DNA from: Chloroflexia bacterium
GTDB taxonomy: Bacteria > Chloroflexota > Chloroflexia > Thermomicrobiales > UBA6265
Direction: 5' to 3'
Assembly (NCBI GenBank): GCA_013698305.1
Contig: JACCVC010000240.1
Location: forward strand, 1 to 6,922
Length of the DNA: 6,922 nucleotides
The position numbers and the translations under genes are program-made. The notes under the pieces are model-generated. The model made no database searches. It saw only the letters and a program-made list of their open reading frames with translations, and was not told the origin of the DNA. Shown here in pieces: positions 1-5,127 of this stretch. The first letter of the stretch is position 1; the number at the start of each line of letters is the position of its first letter.

Positions 1-283
1 AAAGCGTGTTCCACAAATAGTCGACTTCGTCCTGAGTCTCGCAGTTGATGTAGAACGACGTGGCCTCCGAGAAGGTGAAGTGCGGGCCGCCGTTGAGCGC
101 CATGAACTCCTGCCCGTTGAGCCGGAACGTAGCGACCAGGACCGATCCCTCGGCGCCTGGTCCCGCCTCGCCGTAGCGGCTGACGTTGACGATCTCGGAG
201 TCCTCGAACACCGAGATATAGAAATTCATGGCCTCTTCGGCCTGATTGTCGAACCAGAGGCAAGGGGCGATTTTGTTCTTCAT
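1..283 (-). CDS. VOC superfamily (PhnB / 3-demethylubiquinone-methyltransferase-like) protein, 3' end cut by the window
   Basis: The minus frame from the ATG at 283-281 gives 94 codons and runs off the left edge. The protein begins MKNKIAPCLWFDNQAEEAMN, then FYISVFEDSEI, RYGEAGPGAEGS, FRLNGQEFMALNGGP and SFYINCETQDEVDYLWNTL. This series is characteristic of the PhnB-like branch of the vicinal-oxygen-chelate fold (family 3-dmu-9_3-mt), whose members are usually about 130-160 residues, so roughly the last third is missing. A Shine-Dalgarno AAAGGA lies 7 nt upstream of the ATG. Despite the family name, most members are not known to be methyltransferases; VOC proteins are typically metal-binding dimers of varied function, and no substrate can be named. 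The gene is divergent from the ParD gene. Family assignment is strong; function is unknown. Confidence 0.88.
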   Translation of the reverse strand, partial: MKNKIAPCLWFDNQAEEAMNFYISVFEDSEIVNVSRYGEAGPGAEGSVLVATFRLNGQEFMALNGGPHFTFSEATSFYINCETQDEVDYLWNTL

Positions 284-336
284 GATGTGTTCCTTTCTGA
301 TGCGGCGAAACTCCAATCCGGTATTTCAGCCCGTTG

Positions 337-363
337 CATGCCCCGCCGCTTGCGGGGGACATG
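337..363. repeat. Palindromic intergenic repeat, copy A
   Basis: An imperfect hairpin with outer arms CATG/CATG and inner arms CC-g-CCGC / GCGG-g-GG closing on TT. The core, CCGCCGC-TT-GCGGGGGACA, recurs with AA at the centre in the hairpin at 3973-4012. This copy lies between two divergent genes, so it is unlikely to be just a transcription terminator. I read it as a member of a REP-like palindrome family. It could alternatively be a protein-binding site upstream of the VOC gene. Confidence 0.55.
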
Positions 364-454
364 AGCTAGTCGAACGGCATTGGCCGAAATCGACATTGCC
401 CAGTCGAAGGCACGATTTGCACCCGTTTGGCACTGGTTGCTTGGTCACGCGGAA

Positions 455-474
455 GTACCAGGAGTTGGTACAAT
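455..474 (+). promoter_or_regulatory. Candidate ParD operator overlapping a -10 box
   Basis: A perfect 6-bp inverted repeat, GTACCA-ggagt-TGGTAC, occupies 455-471. It overlaps TACAAT (469-474), a good match to a sigma-70 -10 element, 23 bp before the ATG at 498. No convincing -35 box is visible 17 bp upstream. ParD antitoxins carry ribbon-helix-helix domains and usually repress their own promoter through small palindromes, so placement and symmetry fit an autoregulatory operator. This is inference from position. Confidence 0.45.
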
Positions 475-497
475 CTGAGAATCAGAGAGGTGTCAGC

Positions 498-1205
498 ATG
501 GCACGAAACACATCCGTTTCTTTAGGAGATCACTTCGAGAGCTTCGTCGACGAGCAGATAGCCTCGGGCCGCTACGGCACGGTGAGCGAAGTGGTTCGCG
601 ATGCACTGCGGATGCTCGAGGATGACGAGCGGAAACTCGCCTGGCTCCGCGAGCAGATCGCCGTTGCGGACGAACAGATCCGCAACGGGCATGTGCACGA
701 GGTGAATGAAACGTTCTGGGAAGAGCTGAACCACGATGTCGATGAGCGGCTGAAGCGAGGCGATCGGCCGCCCCACATGTCTGCCCGTAGACTTCGTGTC
801 GTCTCTATCGAACACAACGTGAGTCGCAAAGAACGGAAGCGTGGCAGTACAACATGGCACGAATCACATCGGTTTCCGTGGAGCCTGCTGTGCATGTTGA
901 TGGCGCAGTGGCGTAGCATCTTCGTCATGGATACGCCACACACCACCCCGCGCGCCCTACCCTACCGATCTCTCAGACGAGGAGTTGGCCCTTCTCGCCA
1001 CCTGTCTCACGCTCGTGCGCGAAGATGCCCAAACGCCATAATGGCCCGTTCCGTGTCGGCCCCGGTGAGCCCACCCTCCCCGGACGCCTTCCGAAAACAG
1101 TCCCATCCTCTCAACCTGCTACACTTCAAGCGATCTCTGGTCGCCGCGAATGCCCGGATATCTCGATCTTCATCGCGGTGGCCAACGCCTGAACGGCGGG
1201 AATAG
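498..1205 (+). CDS. ParD-family (ribbon-helix-helix) antitoxin with a frameshifted, run-on C-terminus; conserved part 498-776
   Basis: The ATG at 498 has a good Shine-Dalgarno (AGAGAGG, 7 nt upstream). Residues 1-45 (MARNTSVSLGDHFESFVDEQ, then SGRYGTVSEVVRDALRMLE) match the ribbon-helix-helix domain of ParD/CC2985-type antitoxins. Residues 46-90 are a charged helical segment of the kind that wraps around a ParE toxin. Family members are commonly 80-100 residues, but this frame stays open for 235 codons to 1205, and the residues after about 93 look like non-coding read-through. In the +2 frame, bases 773-790 read P-H-V-C-P-stop, matching the short Pro/Cys-rich end (DVCP-like) I know from ParD proteins. 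A single-base deletion near 768-773 would explain this. The cognate ParE gene, normally overlapping the ParD end, is not recognisable. The DNA-binding half may still be functional. A sequencing error remains possible. Confidence 0.72.
   Translation: MARNTSVSLGDHFESFVDEQIASGRYGTVSEVVRDALRMLEDDERKLAWLREQIAVADEQIRNGHVHEVNETFWEELNHDVDERLKRGDRPPHMSARRLRVVSIEHNVSRKERKRGSTTWHESHRFPWSLLCMLMAQWRSIFVMDTPHTTPRALPYRSLRRGVGPSRHLSHARARRCPNAIMARSVSAPVSPPSPDAFRKQSHPLNLLHFKRSLVAANARISRSSSRWPTPERRE
946..1041 (+). pseudogene. Possible remnant of an IS5-type transposase N-terminus
   Basis: The frame through 946-1041 reads PRAPYPTDLSDEELALLATC and ends at TAA (1039-1041) after LTLVREDAQTP. YPTDLSDEE followed by a hydrophobic ALL segment closely resembles the start of IS5/IS4-group transposases (typically YPTDLTDEEWALLEPLLP). 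The rest of the transposase, its catalytic residues and any terminal repeats are absent. There is no good start codon for this frame. The matching stretch is short, so chance resemblance cannot be excluded. Confidence 0.3.
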
Positions 1206-1362
1206 CCCAAGGAGCCTGCGCCGATTGCGCTATCTCCGACAGGGTCGCGAGACGCTTTAGCCTCGTCCCGATGGTAGTCGAGGCCCGCCAGATTCGTCTG
1301 GCACGCTCGCACCCGCCCCGTCCACTTCAGGCACAATCGCACAACTGGTTCGACGATGACAT

Positions 1363-1383
1363 CCGCCACGGGGCGGCGGTTTT
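1363..1383 (+). terminator. Weak hairpin followed by T4, upstream of rnj
   Basis: CCGCC-acggggc-GGCGG is followed directly by TTTT. A 5-bp GC stem with a short T run is a marginal intrinsic terminator. It could insulate rnj from read-through out of the decayed region. No intact upstream gene clearly needs it. Confidence 0.3.
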
Positions 1384-1505
1384 GCCGTGCAGGTCAATGA
1401 GACCGTGGCCACGAATTGACAGCAAGACAGGCCCTTTCGCCGAGTCCGGGCAAACAACGCGGATCCTCTCGGTGGACCCAGGTCTTTCTACACGGAGTAT
1501 GAGAT

Positions 1506-3860
1506 TTGACAGACGATACGAACGACAGCAACAGAAACAGACGACAGCTCGACGGAACCAACCCAGCAGGCGGAACCGACAACCAGGGTTCCGGCGGACA
1601 GCGCCGGCGGCGAAGACGCCGTCCTCGCCGATCACCAGAGCAGGACGGCCAGCAACAGCAGCAAGGTGGCGCAGAACCTGGCAGCCAGCGCGATGCTGGC
1701 CGCGATGCGGGCGGGCAACGCCAGGCGTCTGGCGTTGGACAGCGGCAATCCGGCCACCGCCAGGGTCAGGCACAGCAGCACCAACAGGGCACGGGCGACG
1801 GATCACAAGGCGGCGGTCAGCAGCGACGACGTCGCGGCGGCAGAGGTCAAGGTGGCTCCGGCGCAGGCCAGCAACAACAGCAGCCCGGCCAGCAGCAATC
1901 TGGTCAACAGCAACCCGGCCAGCAGCGTCAACAGGGTCAGCGGCAGCAGCCGGGCCAGCAGGGGGCAAGCGCCCAGCAGGATGCTGGTCAGCATCCGCGG
2001 CGACCCAACCGGCGGCCTCGCCGCGAAGATGAGCGACCCGACCGCATCGATCCGGATCGCCAGCCGCATCCCCGCACCCGTGGTGGCGATGGCGACCGGC
2101 AACAACGACCGCTCGGCCCTGCCAGCGAGCGTGTCCGCCTGATCGGCGGCCCACAGGTCGGGTCAATGCCAGGTCCGGTCGGCAAGGACCGGGTCCGGGT
2201 GATCCCGCTCGGCGGCGTCGGCGAGGTCGGCAAGAACATGACCGCCGTCGAGAGCGGCAACAGCATCTTCCTGCTCGACTGCGGCGGCAAGTTCCCGGAA
2301 GAGGATCAGCAGGGCATCGACCTGATCATCCCGGATGTCACCTATATCAAGCAGCGGATCAAGGACTTCCGGGGCATCCTGCTGACGCACGGGCACGAGG
2401 ACCATATCGGCGCGTTGCCGTACGTGATACCGCAGCTGCACGGCGGCAAGGGCTCGCCCAAAATCCCGATCTGGGGTACGCCGCTGGCGATCGGCTTTGT
2501 CGAACGCAAGCTGCTGGAAGCGCGGATGGAGGAGATGGTCGATTTGCGGATCGTGGAATCCGGCCAGACCATCAACCTGCCGGACGGCATGAGCGCCGAG
2601 TTCATCCACGTCACCCACTCCATTCCCGACGCAACCGCGATCGCGGTCCACACGCCGGTCGGCACGATCGTCGACACCGGCGACTTCAAGTTCGATCCCA
2701 CGCCGGTGATGGGCCTGCCCACCGACGAGCGCCGCTTGCAGCGGATCGGAGAGCGAGGGGTGCTAGCGCTGTTCTCGGACACGGTGCGAGTCGAGTCCGA
2801 AGGCAGCACCCCTTCCGAAAAGATCGTGCTGGACACGATGGAAGACGTCATCGGCCATGCCCAGGGGCAGGTCATCATCGCGACCTTCGCGTCCAACGTG
2901 AGCCGGGTAATGATGGCGCTGCACGCCGCCGAAAAGCATGGTCGCAAGGTCGCGGTCGCCGGTCGCAGCATGGAGCAGAACACTCGCGTCGCGCTGGAGC
3001 TCGGCTACCTCAATCCGCCGGACGGCTTGCTGGTAACGCTGGATGAAGCCATGCGGCTCCCCAGGAACAAGCGTGTGATCGTCTCCACCGGCAGTCAGGG
3101 CGAACCGGCGGCGGCGCTGGCCCGGATCGCCGCAGGCGAGCATCCGAAAATTCGCGTGGGCCGTGGAGACATCATCCTGGTGTCGGCCACCCCGATCCCC
3201 GGCAACGAGGACACCGTCACCAAGACCATCGACAACCTGTTCCGCCAGGGCGCCGAGGTCGTCTACAGCGCCATCGACCGTGGCGTTCACGTCTCCGGGC
3301 ACGCGTCCCGCGACGAGCTCAAGAAGATGATCAACCTCCTCAAGCCGACCTATGCGGTGCCGATCCACGGCGAATACCGGCACATGGCGCTCTACCGCGA
3401 ACTGTGTGTCCACAACAATATCAAGCGCGATCACGTGCTGCTGCCGGAGATCGGTGGGGTGATCGAGTTCACGAAGAACAGCGCAAACCAGCGGGGCCGG
3501 GTGCCAGCCGGCAACGTGCTGGTCGACAAGCTTGGCGATCGGGACGGCGCCCAGTCCGTGCTGCGAACCAGGGAAAACCTCGGCGACGAGGGATTCGTGC
3601 TGGTGACGATGATGGTGGACCGAACCACCAGCGAACTGATCGCGGGACCCGAGATCGTGTCGCACAACCTCGGCAAGGACCTAAACAACGGCGCGCTCCG
3701 CGAAGCCGAGCGAGAGCTCAAGCGAGCGCTCACCCGCCGCAAGAAGGGGTCGCCGCAGATGGGCTTCATGGCGCAGCGCACCAAGGAATCGGTCGCTCGG
3801 ACGCTGTATCGCCGCACTCGATCCCGCCCGCTGATCCTGCCGGTCATCACCGAGCTCTAG
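1506..3860 (+). CDS. rnj: Ribonuclease J (metallo-beta-lactamase / beta-CASP) with a long Q/G/R-rich N-terminal extension
   Basis: A 784-residue protein. RNase J is a zinc-dependent 5'-3' exonuclease and endonuclease acting in cytoplasmic mRNA decay and rRNA maturation. The TTG start at 1506 has GGAG 8 nt upstream; a nearby ATG at 1499 is out of frame. Residues 1 to about 225 are low-complexity, rich in Gln, Gly, Arg and Pro, and probably disordered. The core from about 226 begins VRVIPLGGVGEVGKNM and is about 559 residues, the usual full RNase J length. Metal-site residues are HGHEDH (H295, H297, D299, H300), H371, D393 in VDTGDF, and H621 in PIHGE. The beta-CASP part has ATFASNVSRV, the VSTGSQGEP motif and SGHAS (H599). 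The C-terminal domain ends RTRSRPLILPVITEL, as in the family. One oddity is that the usual SDSTNxE reads SDTVRVE at 424-430. Arg/Gln-rich extensions in RNase J and RNase E-type enzymes often bind RNA or partners; that role is inferred here. Confidence 0.96.
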   Translation: MTDDTNDSNRNRRQLDGTNPAGGTDNQGSGGQRRRRRRRPRRSPEQDGQQQQQGGAEPGSQRDAGRDAGGQRQASGVGQRQSGHRQGQAQQHQQGTGDGSQGGGQQRRRRGGRGQGGSGAGQQQQQPGQQQSGQQQPGQQRQQGQRQQPGQQGASAQQDAGQHPRRPNRRPRREDERPDRIDPDRQPHPRTRGGDGDRQQRPLGPASERVRLIGGPQVGSMPGPVGKDRVRVIPLGGVGEVGKNMTAVESGNSIFLLDCGGKFPEEDQQGIDLIIPDVTYIKQRIKDFRGILLTHGHEDHIGALPYVIPQLHGGKGSPKIPIWGTPLAIGFVERKLLEARMEEMVDLRIVESGQTINLPDGMSAEFIHVTHSIPDATAIAVHTPVGTIVDTGDFKFDPTPVMGLPTDERRLQRIGERGVLALFSDTVRVESEGSTPSEKIVLDTMEDVIGHAQGQVIIATFASNVSRVMMALHAAEKHGRKVAVAGRSMEQNTRVALELGYLNPPDGLLVTLDEAMRLPRNKRVIVSTGSQGEPAAALARIAAGEHPKIRVGRGDIILVSATPIPGNEDTVTKTIDNLFRQGAEVVYSAIDRGVHVSGHASRDELKKMINLLKPTYAVPIHGEYRHMALYRELCVHNNIKRDHVLLPEIGGVIEFTKNSANQRGRVPAGNVLVDKLGDRDGAQSVLRTRENLGDEGFVLVTMMVDRTTSELIAGPEIVSHNLGKDLNNGALREAERELKRALTRRKKGSPQMGFMAQRTKESVARTLYRRTRSRPLILPVITEL
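1884..1928 (+). repeat. 15-bp in-frame tandem repeat (PGQQQ units) in the rnj extension
   Basis: Three adjacent 15-nt units at 1884-1898, 1899-1913 and 1914-1928 encode PGQQQ, SGQQQ and PGQQR (residues 127-141). Looser Gln/Gly repeats continue on both sides, from about 1866 to 1970. The units differ at synonymous and non-synonymous positions, so the array is not a recent clean expansion. Confidence 0.7.
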
Positions 3861-3886
3861 CGGCGGCTAAGAGCCGCGATTACGTA

Positions 3887-3916
3887 GGGGCGGACCTCCG
3901 TAGGAGTCGTCCGCCC
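3887..3916 (+). terminator. Strong GC hairpin downstream of rnj
   Basis: GGGCGGACCTCC pairs with GGAG-tc-GTCCGCCC around a 3-nt loop (12 bp with a 2-nt bulge). It lies 27 nt past the rnj stop. A smaller hairpin, GCGGCT-aag-AGCCGC (3863-3877), precedes it. Neither is followed by a T run, so termination would be atypical or Rho-assisted. It is also the left part of the 157-bp element. Confidence 0.4.
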
Positions 3917-3972
3917 GGCGTGCACAATAGTGATGATGGGAAGACCTATCGATCACTATCTGCATCGTCCTT

Positions 3973-4012
3973 TCGACGCATTGTCCGCCGCAAGCGGGGG
4001 ACAATGCGTCGA
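3973..4012. terminator. Long hairpin between convergent genes (palindrome copy B), possible bidirectional terminator
   Basis: A perfect 14-bp stem (3973-3986 with 3999-4012) is followed by a G/G mismatch and CCGC/GCGG around AA. It lies between the 3' ends of rnj and the PIG-L gene, where a bidirectional terminator is expected, but it has no T tract. Its core, CCGCCGC-AA-GCGGGGGACA, is shared with the palindrome at 337-363, so a repeat origin is at least as likely as a dedicated terminator. Confidence 0.5.
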
Positions 4013-4032
4013 CAACCCTGCGGGGTCGACCC

Positions 4033-4929
4033 CTACGTGATGCCGGGCACTTCCTTCGCCCCAATCTCGGACCGGGCGCGTTCCAGCGCATCCTCGGTTT
4101 CCATGTCCACATCCCACGGCAGGGGGCGTCGCTGATACTGCTCGAACGCGTGCAGCAAACGTTGCGCCATCGGGCTATCCGGGTTCAGGAACGCCTCCGG
4201 GTCGACCTGCGTGTGATGCGACCCGAGTACCTGCTTTTTCAGGTCGACCCATCGCGAGACGTCGAGCCAGTGGGTGATCTCGCTCGAAGGGATGCCGAGG
4301 TTGTTCCTGGAGCGTTCGGATATCTGACCGAAGGGGCTGTCAGGAAGCGCCGCCATTGCCTTCAGGCGTTCCCGAGGCGCGGCGGAGAAATACAGCGCGT
4401 CCGCCCTCCACGGCTGCAGCATGTCCGGCAACCAGTTGTCGTCGGCAGCCAGCTCGACCGCCCGAGCGGCGATCTTGCCGATCATCACATGGTCCGGGTG
4501 CCCATACACGCCCTCCGACCCGAACGTCACGACGGTGGCTGGCCGCAGATCCCGAATGTGACCGACCAGGTGTGTCAGGATCGTCTCGGGCGGTTGATTG
4601 ATCAGCGCCATGGGGTTGTGATTGTCGTCGGTGTTCTCCATCCCCGAATCCCGGAACCCGAGCAGACGCAACTCCGAGACCCCGACCAGTGACATCGCCT
4701 CGCGCAGTTCCTGCTCCCGTACCGCTCCGAGCGTGTCCGGTGTTGCCAGGCGCGACTCGCGGATTTGACCCGCCTCGCCTCGCGTTGCGCAGATGTAAGC
4801 GGTGCGTAACCCGCGCTCGCGGGCCCACGCCATCGTCCCGGCAGAGCCGAAGCTCTCGTCGTCCGGGTGGGCAAGAATCCAGAGGATATCGACAGGCGGG
4901 TTTCCAAGTCTCTCATCGGCGGTGGTCAA
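4033..4929 (-). CDS. PIG-L / LmbE family deacetylase
   Basis: A 298-residue protein from a TTG start at 4929-4927, with Shine-Dalgarno AAGGAG 6 nt upstream. An in-frame ATG at 4995 lies next to a repeat element, lacks a ribosome site and adds 22 residues unlike the family. Zinc-dependent PIG-L enzymes remove N-acetyl groups from amino-sugar conjugates; MshB (mycothiol) and BshB (bacillithiol) are relatives. The first motif is AHPDDE (residues 20-25), giving zinc ligands H21 and D24 and the likely base D23. ATRGEAG follows at 48-54, and GHPDH at 143-147 holds the third ligand H147 and the active-site H144, by analogy with MshB. Length is typical. The C-terminus (EVPGIT) ends at a TAG that lies inside the inverted-repeat element. 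The gene lies 198 bp downstream of the co-oriented FGGY kinase. The substrate cannot be inferred; MshB-like, BshB-like or general glycoside deacetylation are all possible. Confidence 0.92.
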   Translation of the reverse strand: MTTADERLGNPPVDILWILAHPDDESFGSAGTMAWARERGLRTAYICATRGEAGQIRESRLATPDTLGAVREQELREAMSLVGVSELRLLGFRDSGMENTDDNHNPMALINQPPETILTHLVGHIRDLRPATVVTFGSEGVYGHPDHVMIGKIAARAVELAADDNWLPDMLQPWRADALYFSAAPRERLKAMAALPDSPFGQISERSRNNLGIPSSEITHWLDVSRWVDLKKQVLGSHHTQVDPEAFLNPDSPMAQRLLHAFEQYQRRPLPWDVDMETEDALERARSEIGAKEVPGIT

Positions 4930-4988
4930 AGAGGTCTCCTTCGGGTTCGTTGGTATCTGATGTCGATCATCTTCACGTCTCGAAGTCG

Positions 4989-5108
4989 TTGTCATTCTGA
5001 GCCGAGGACTGCGTCCTCGTGTCGAAAAATCTCTATCTTGACAGTGCCTGCTTTCGAAGATGCCGTGTTCTTGTGACTGAGATTCCTCGACTGCGCTCAG
5101 AATGGCAA
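4989..5108. repeat. 120-bp MITE-like inverted repeat (CATTCTGAG family)
   Basis: The terminal arms are TTGTCATTCTGAG (4989-5001) and CTCAGAATGGCAA (5096-5108), 12 of 13 complementary. The inner arms GTCGAAAAATCTC (5021-5033) and GAGATTCCTCGAC (5079-5091) pair at 11 of 13. The left arm carries an extra nested hairpin, CGAGGAC-tgc-GTCCTCG (5003-5019). From memory, CATTCTGAG...GAATCTC palindromes are abundant interspersed repeats in Chloroflexota and related genomes. No protein is encoded. The element fills most of the gap between the kinase and deacetylase genes. Confidence 0.65.
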
Positions 5109-5127
5109 TTCGCTTGTTTCGCGCACC

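Larger units (their letters stand above)
791..1505. other. Decayed, probably non-coding region with gene remnants
   Basis: No frame here resembles a complete known protein. Three things can be seen. From 777, a frame reading MSARRLRVVSIE begins where an overlapping ParE start would be expected, but it quickly loses any family likeness. At 854, a second ATG is followed by DNA closely matching the first eight codons of the ParD gene; that frame gives MARITSVSVEPAVHVDGAVA and stops at 916. A short transposase-like peptide is encoded near 958. On the minus strand, a stretch ending at the stop at 1126-1128 reads LATLSEIAQSAQAPWAIPAV and onward; it is coding-like in composition but unrecognised. 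A 55-codon plus frame at 1025-1192 is also unrecognised. The whole looks like genes broken by deletions. Confidence 0.5.
3882..4038. repeat. 157-bp MITE-like intergenic element with 9-bp inverted ends and nested hairpins
   Basis: The ends are perfect inverted repeats: ACGTAGGGG (3882-3890) and CCCCTACGT (4030-4038). Inside are three more inverted pairs: GGGCGGACCTCC with its partner at 3903-3916, ATAGTGAT/ATCACTAT (3927-3934 / 3952-3959), and a 14-bp stem at 3973-4012. GGGGTCGACCCC (4022-4033) is a further 12-bp palindrome near the right end. Almost the whole gap between convergent rnj and the PIG-L gene is thus palindromic. No transposase is encoded. I infer a miniature non-autonomous element or a composite of REP units. 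No target duplication was established. Confidence 0.5.

Noticed and set aside
246..497. Upstream extension of the open frame that contains the ParD gene
   Set aside because: It overlaps the divergent VOC gene and its leader, has no family likeness, and the ATG at 498 has a good ribosome site and the canonical ParD beginning.
1007..1369. 120-codon minus-strand frame in the decayed region
   Set aside because: It is unrecognised, overlaps other equally weak frames on both strands, and has no convincing ribosome site. I mention the region but do not call a gene.
1416..1421. TTGACA as a -35 box for rnj
   Set aside because: No acceptable -10 sequence is found 16-18 bp downstream (GCCGAG at 17 bp).
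1869..1970. Possible CRISPR or regulatory repeat array in the rnj extension
   Set aside because: The repeats are 15-bp, in frame, contiguous without spacers and encode Gln/Gly units, so they are protein-coding low complexity.
1327..2166. 279-codon minus-strand frame antisense to the rnj extension
   Set aside because: It is Ala/Val/Gly/Arg-rich because it mirrors the Gln/Arg-rich repeats on the other strand. It crosses intergenic DNA and has no recognisable domain.
2763..3665. 300-codon minus-strand frame inside rnj
   Set aside because: It is a GC-driven shadow frame opposite the conserved RNase J core, with no motifs or ribosome site.
4150..4692. 180-codon plus-strand frame opposite the PIG-L gene
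   Set aside because: The PIG-L frame carries all catalytic motifs; this frame is its complement with no family likeness.
4930..4995. In-frame ATG extension of the PIG-L protein
   Set aside because: The extra 22 residues are polar and unlike family members, and they derive partly from the repeat element. The internal TTG has a strong AAGGAG site.
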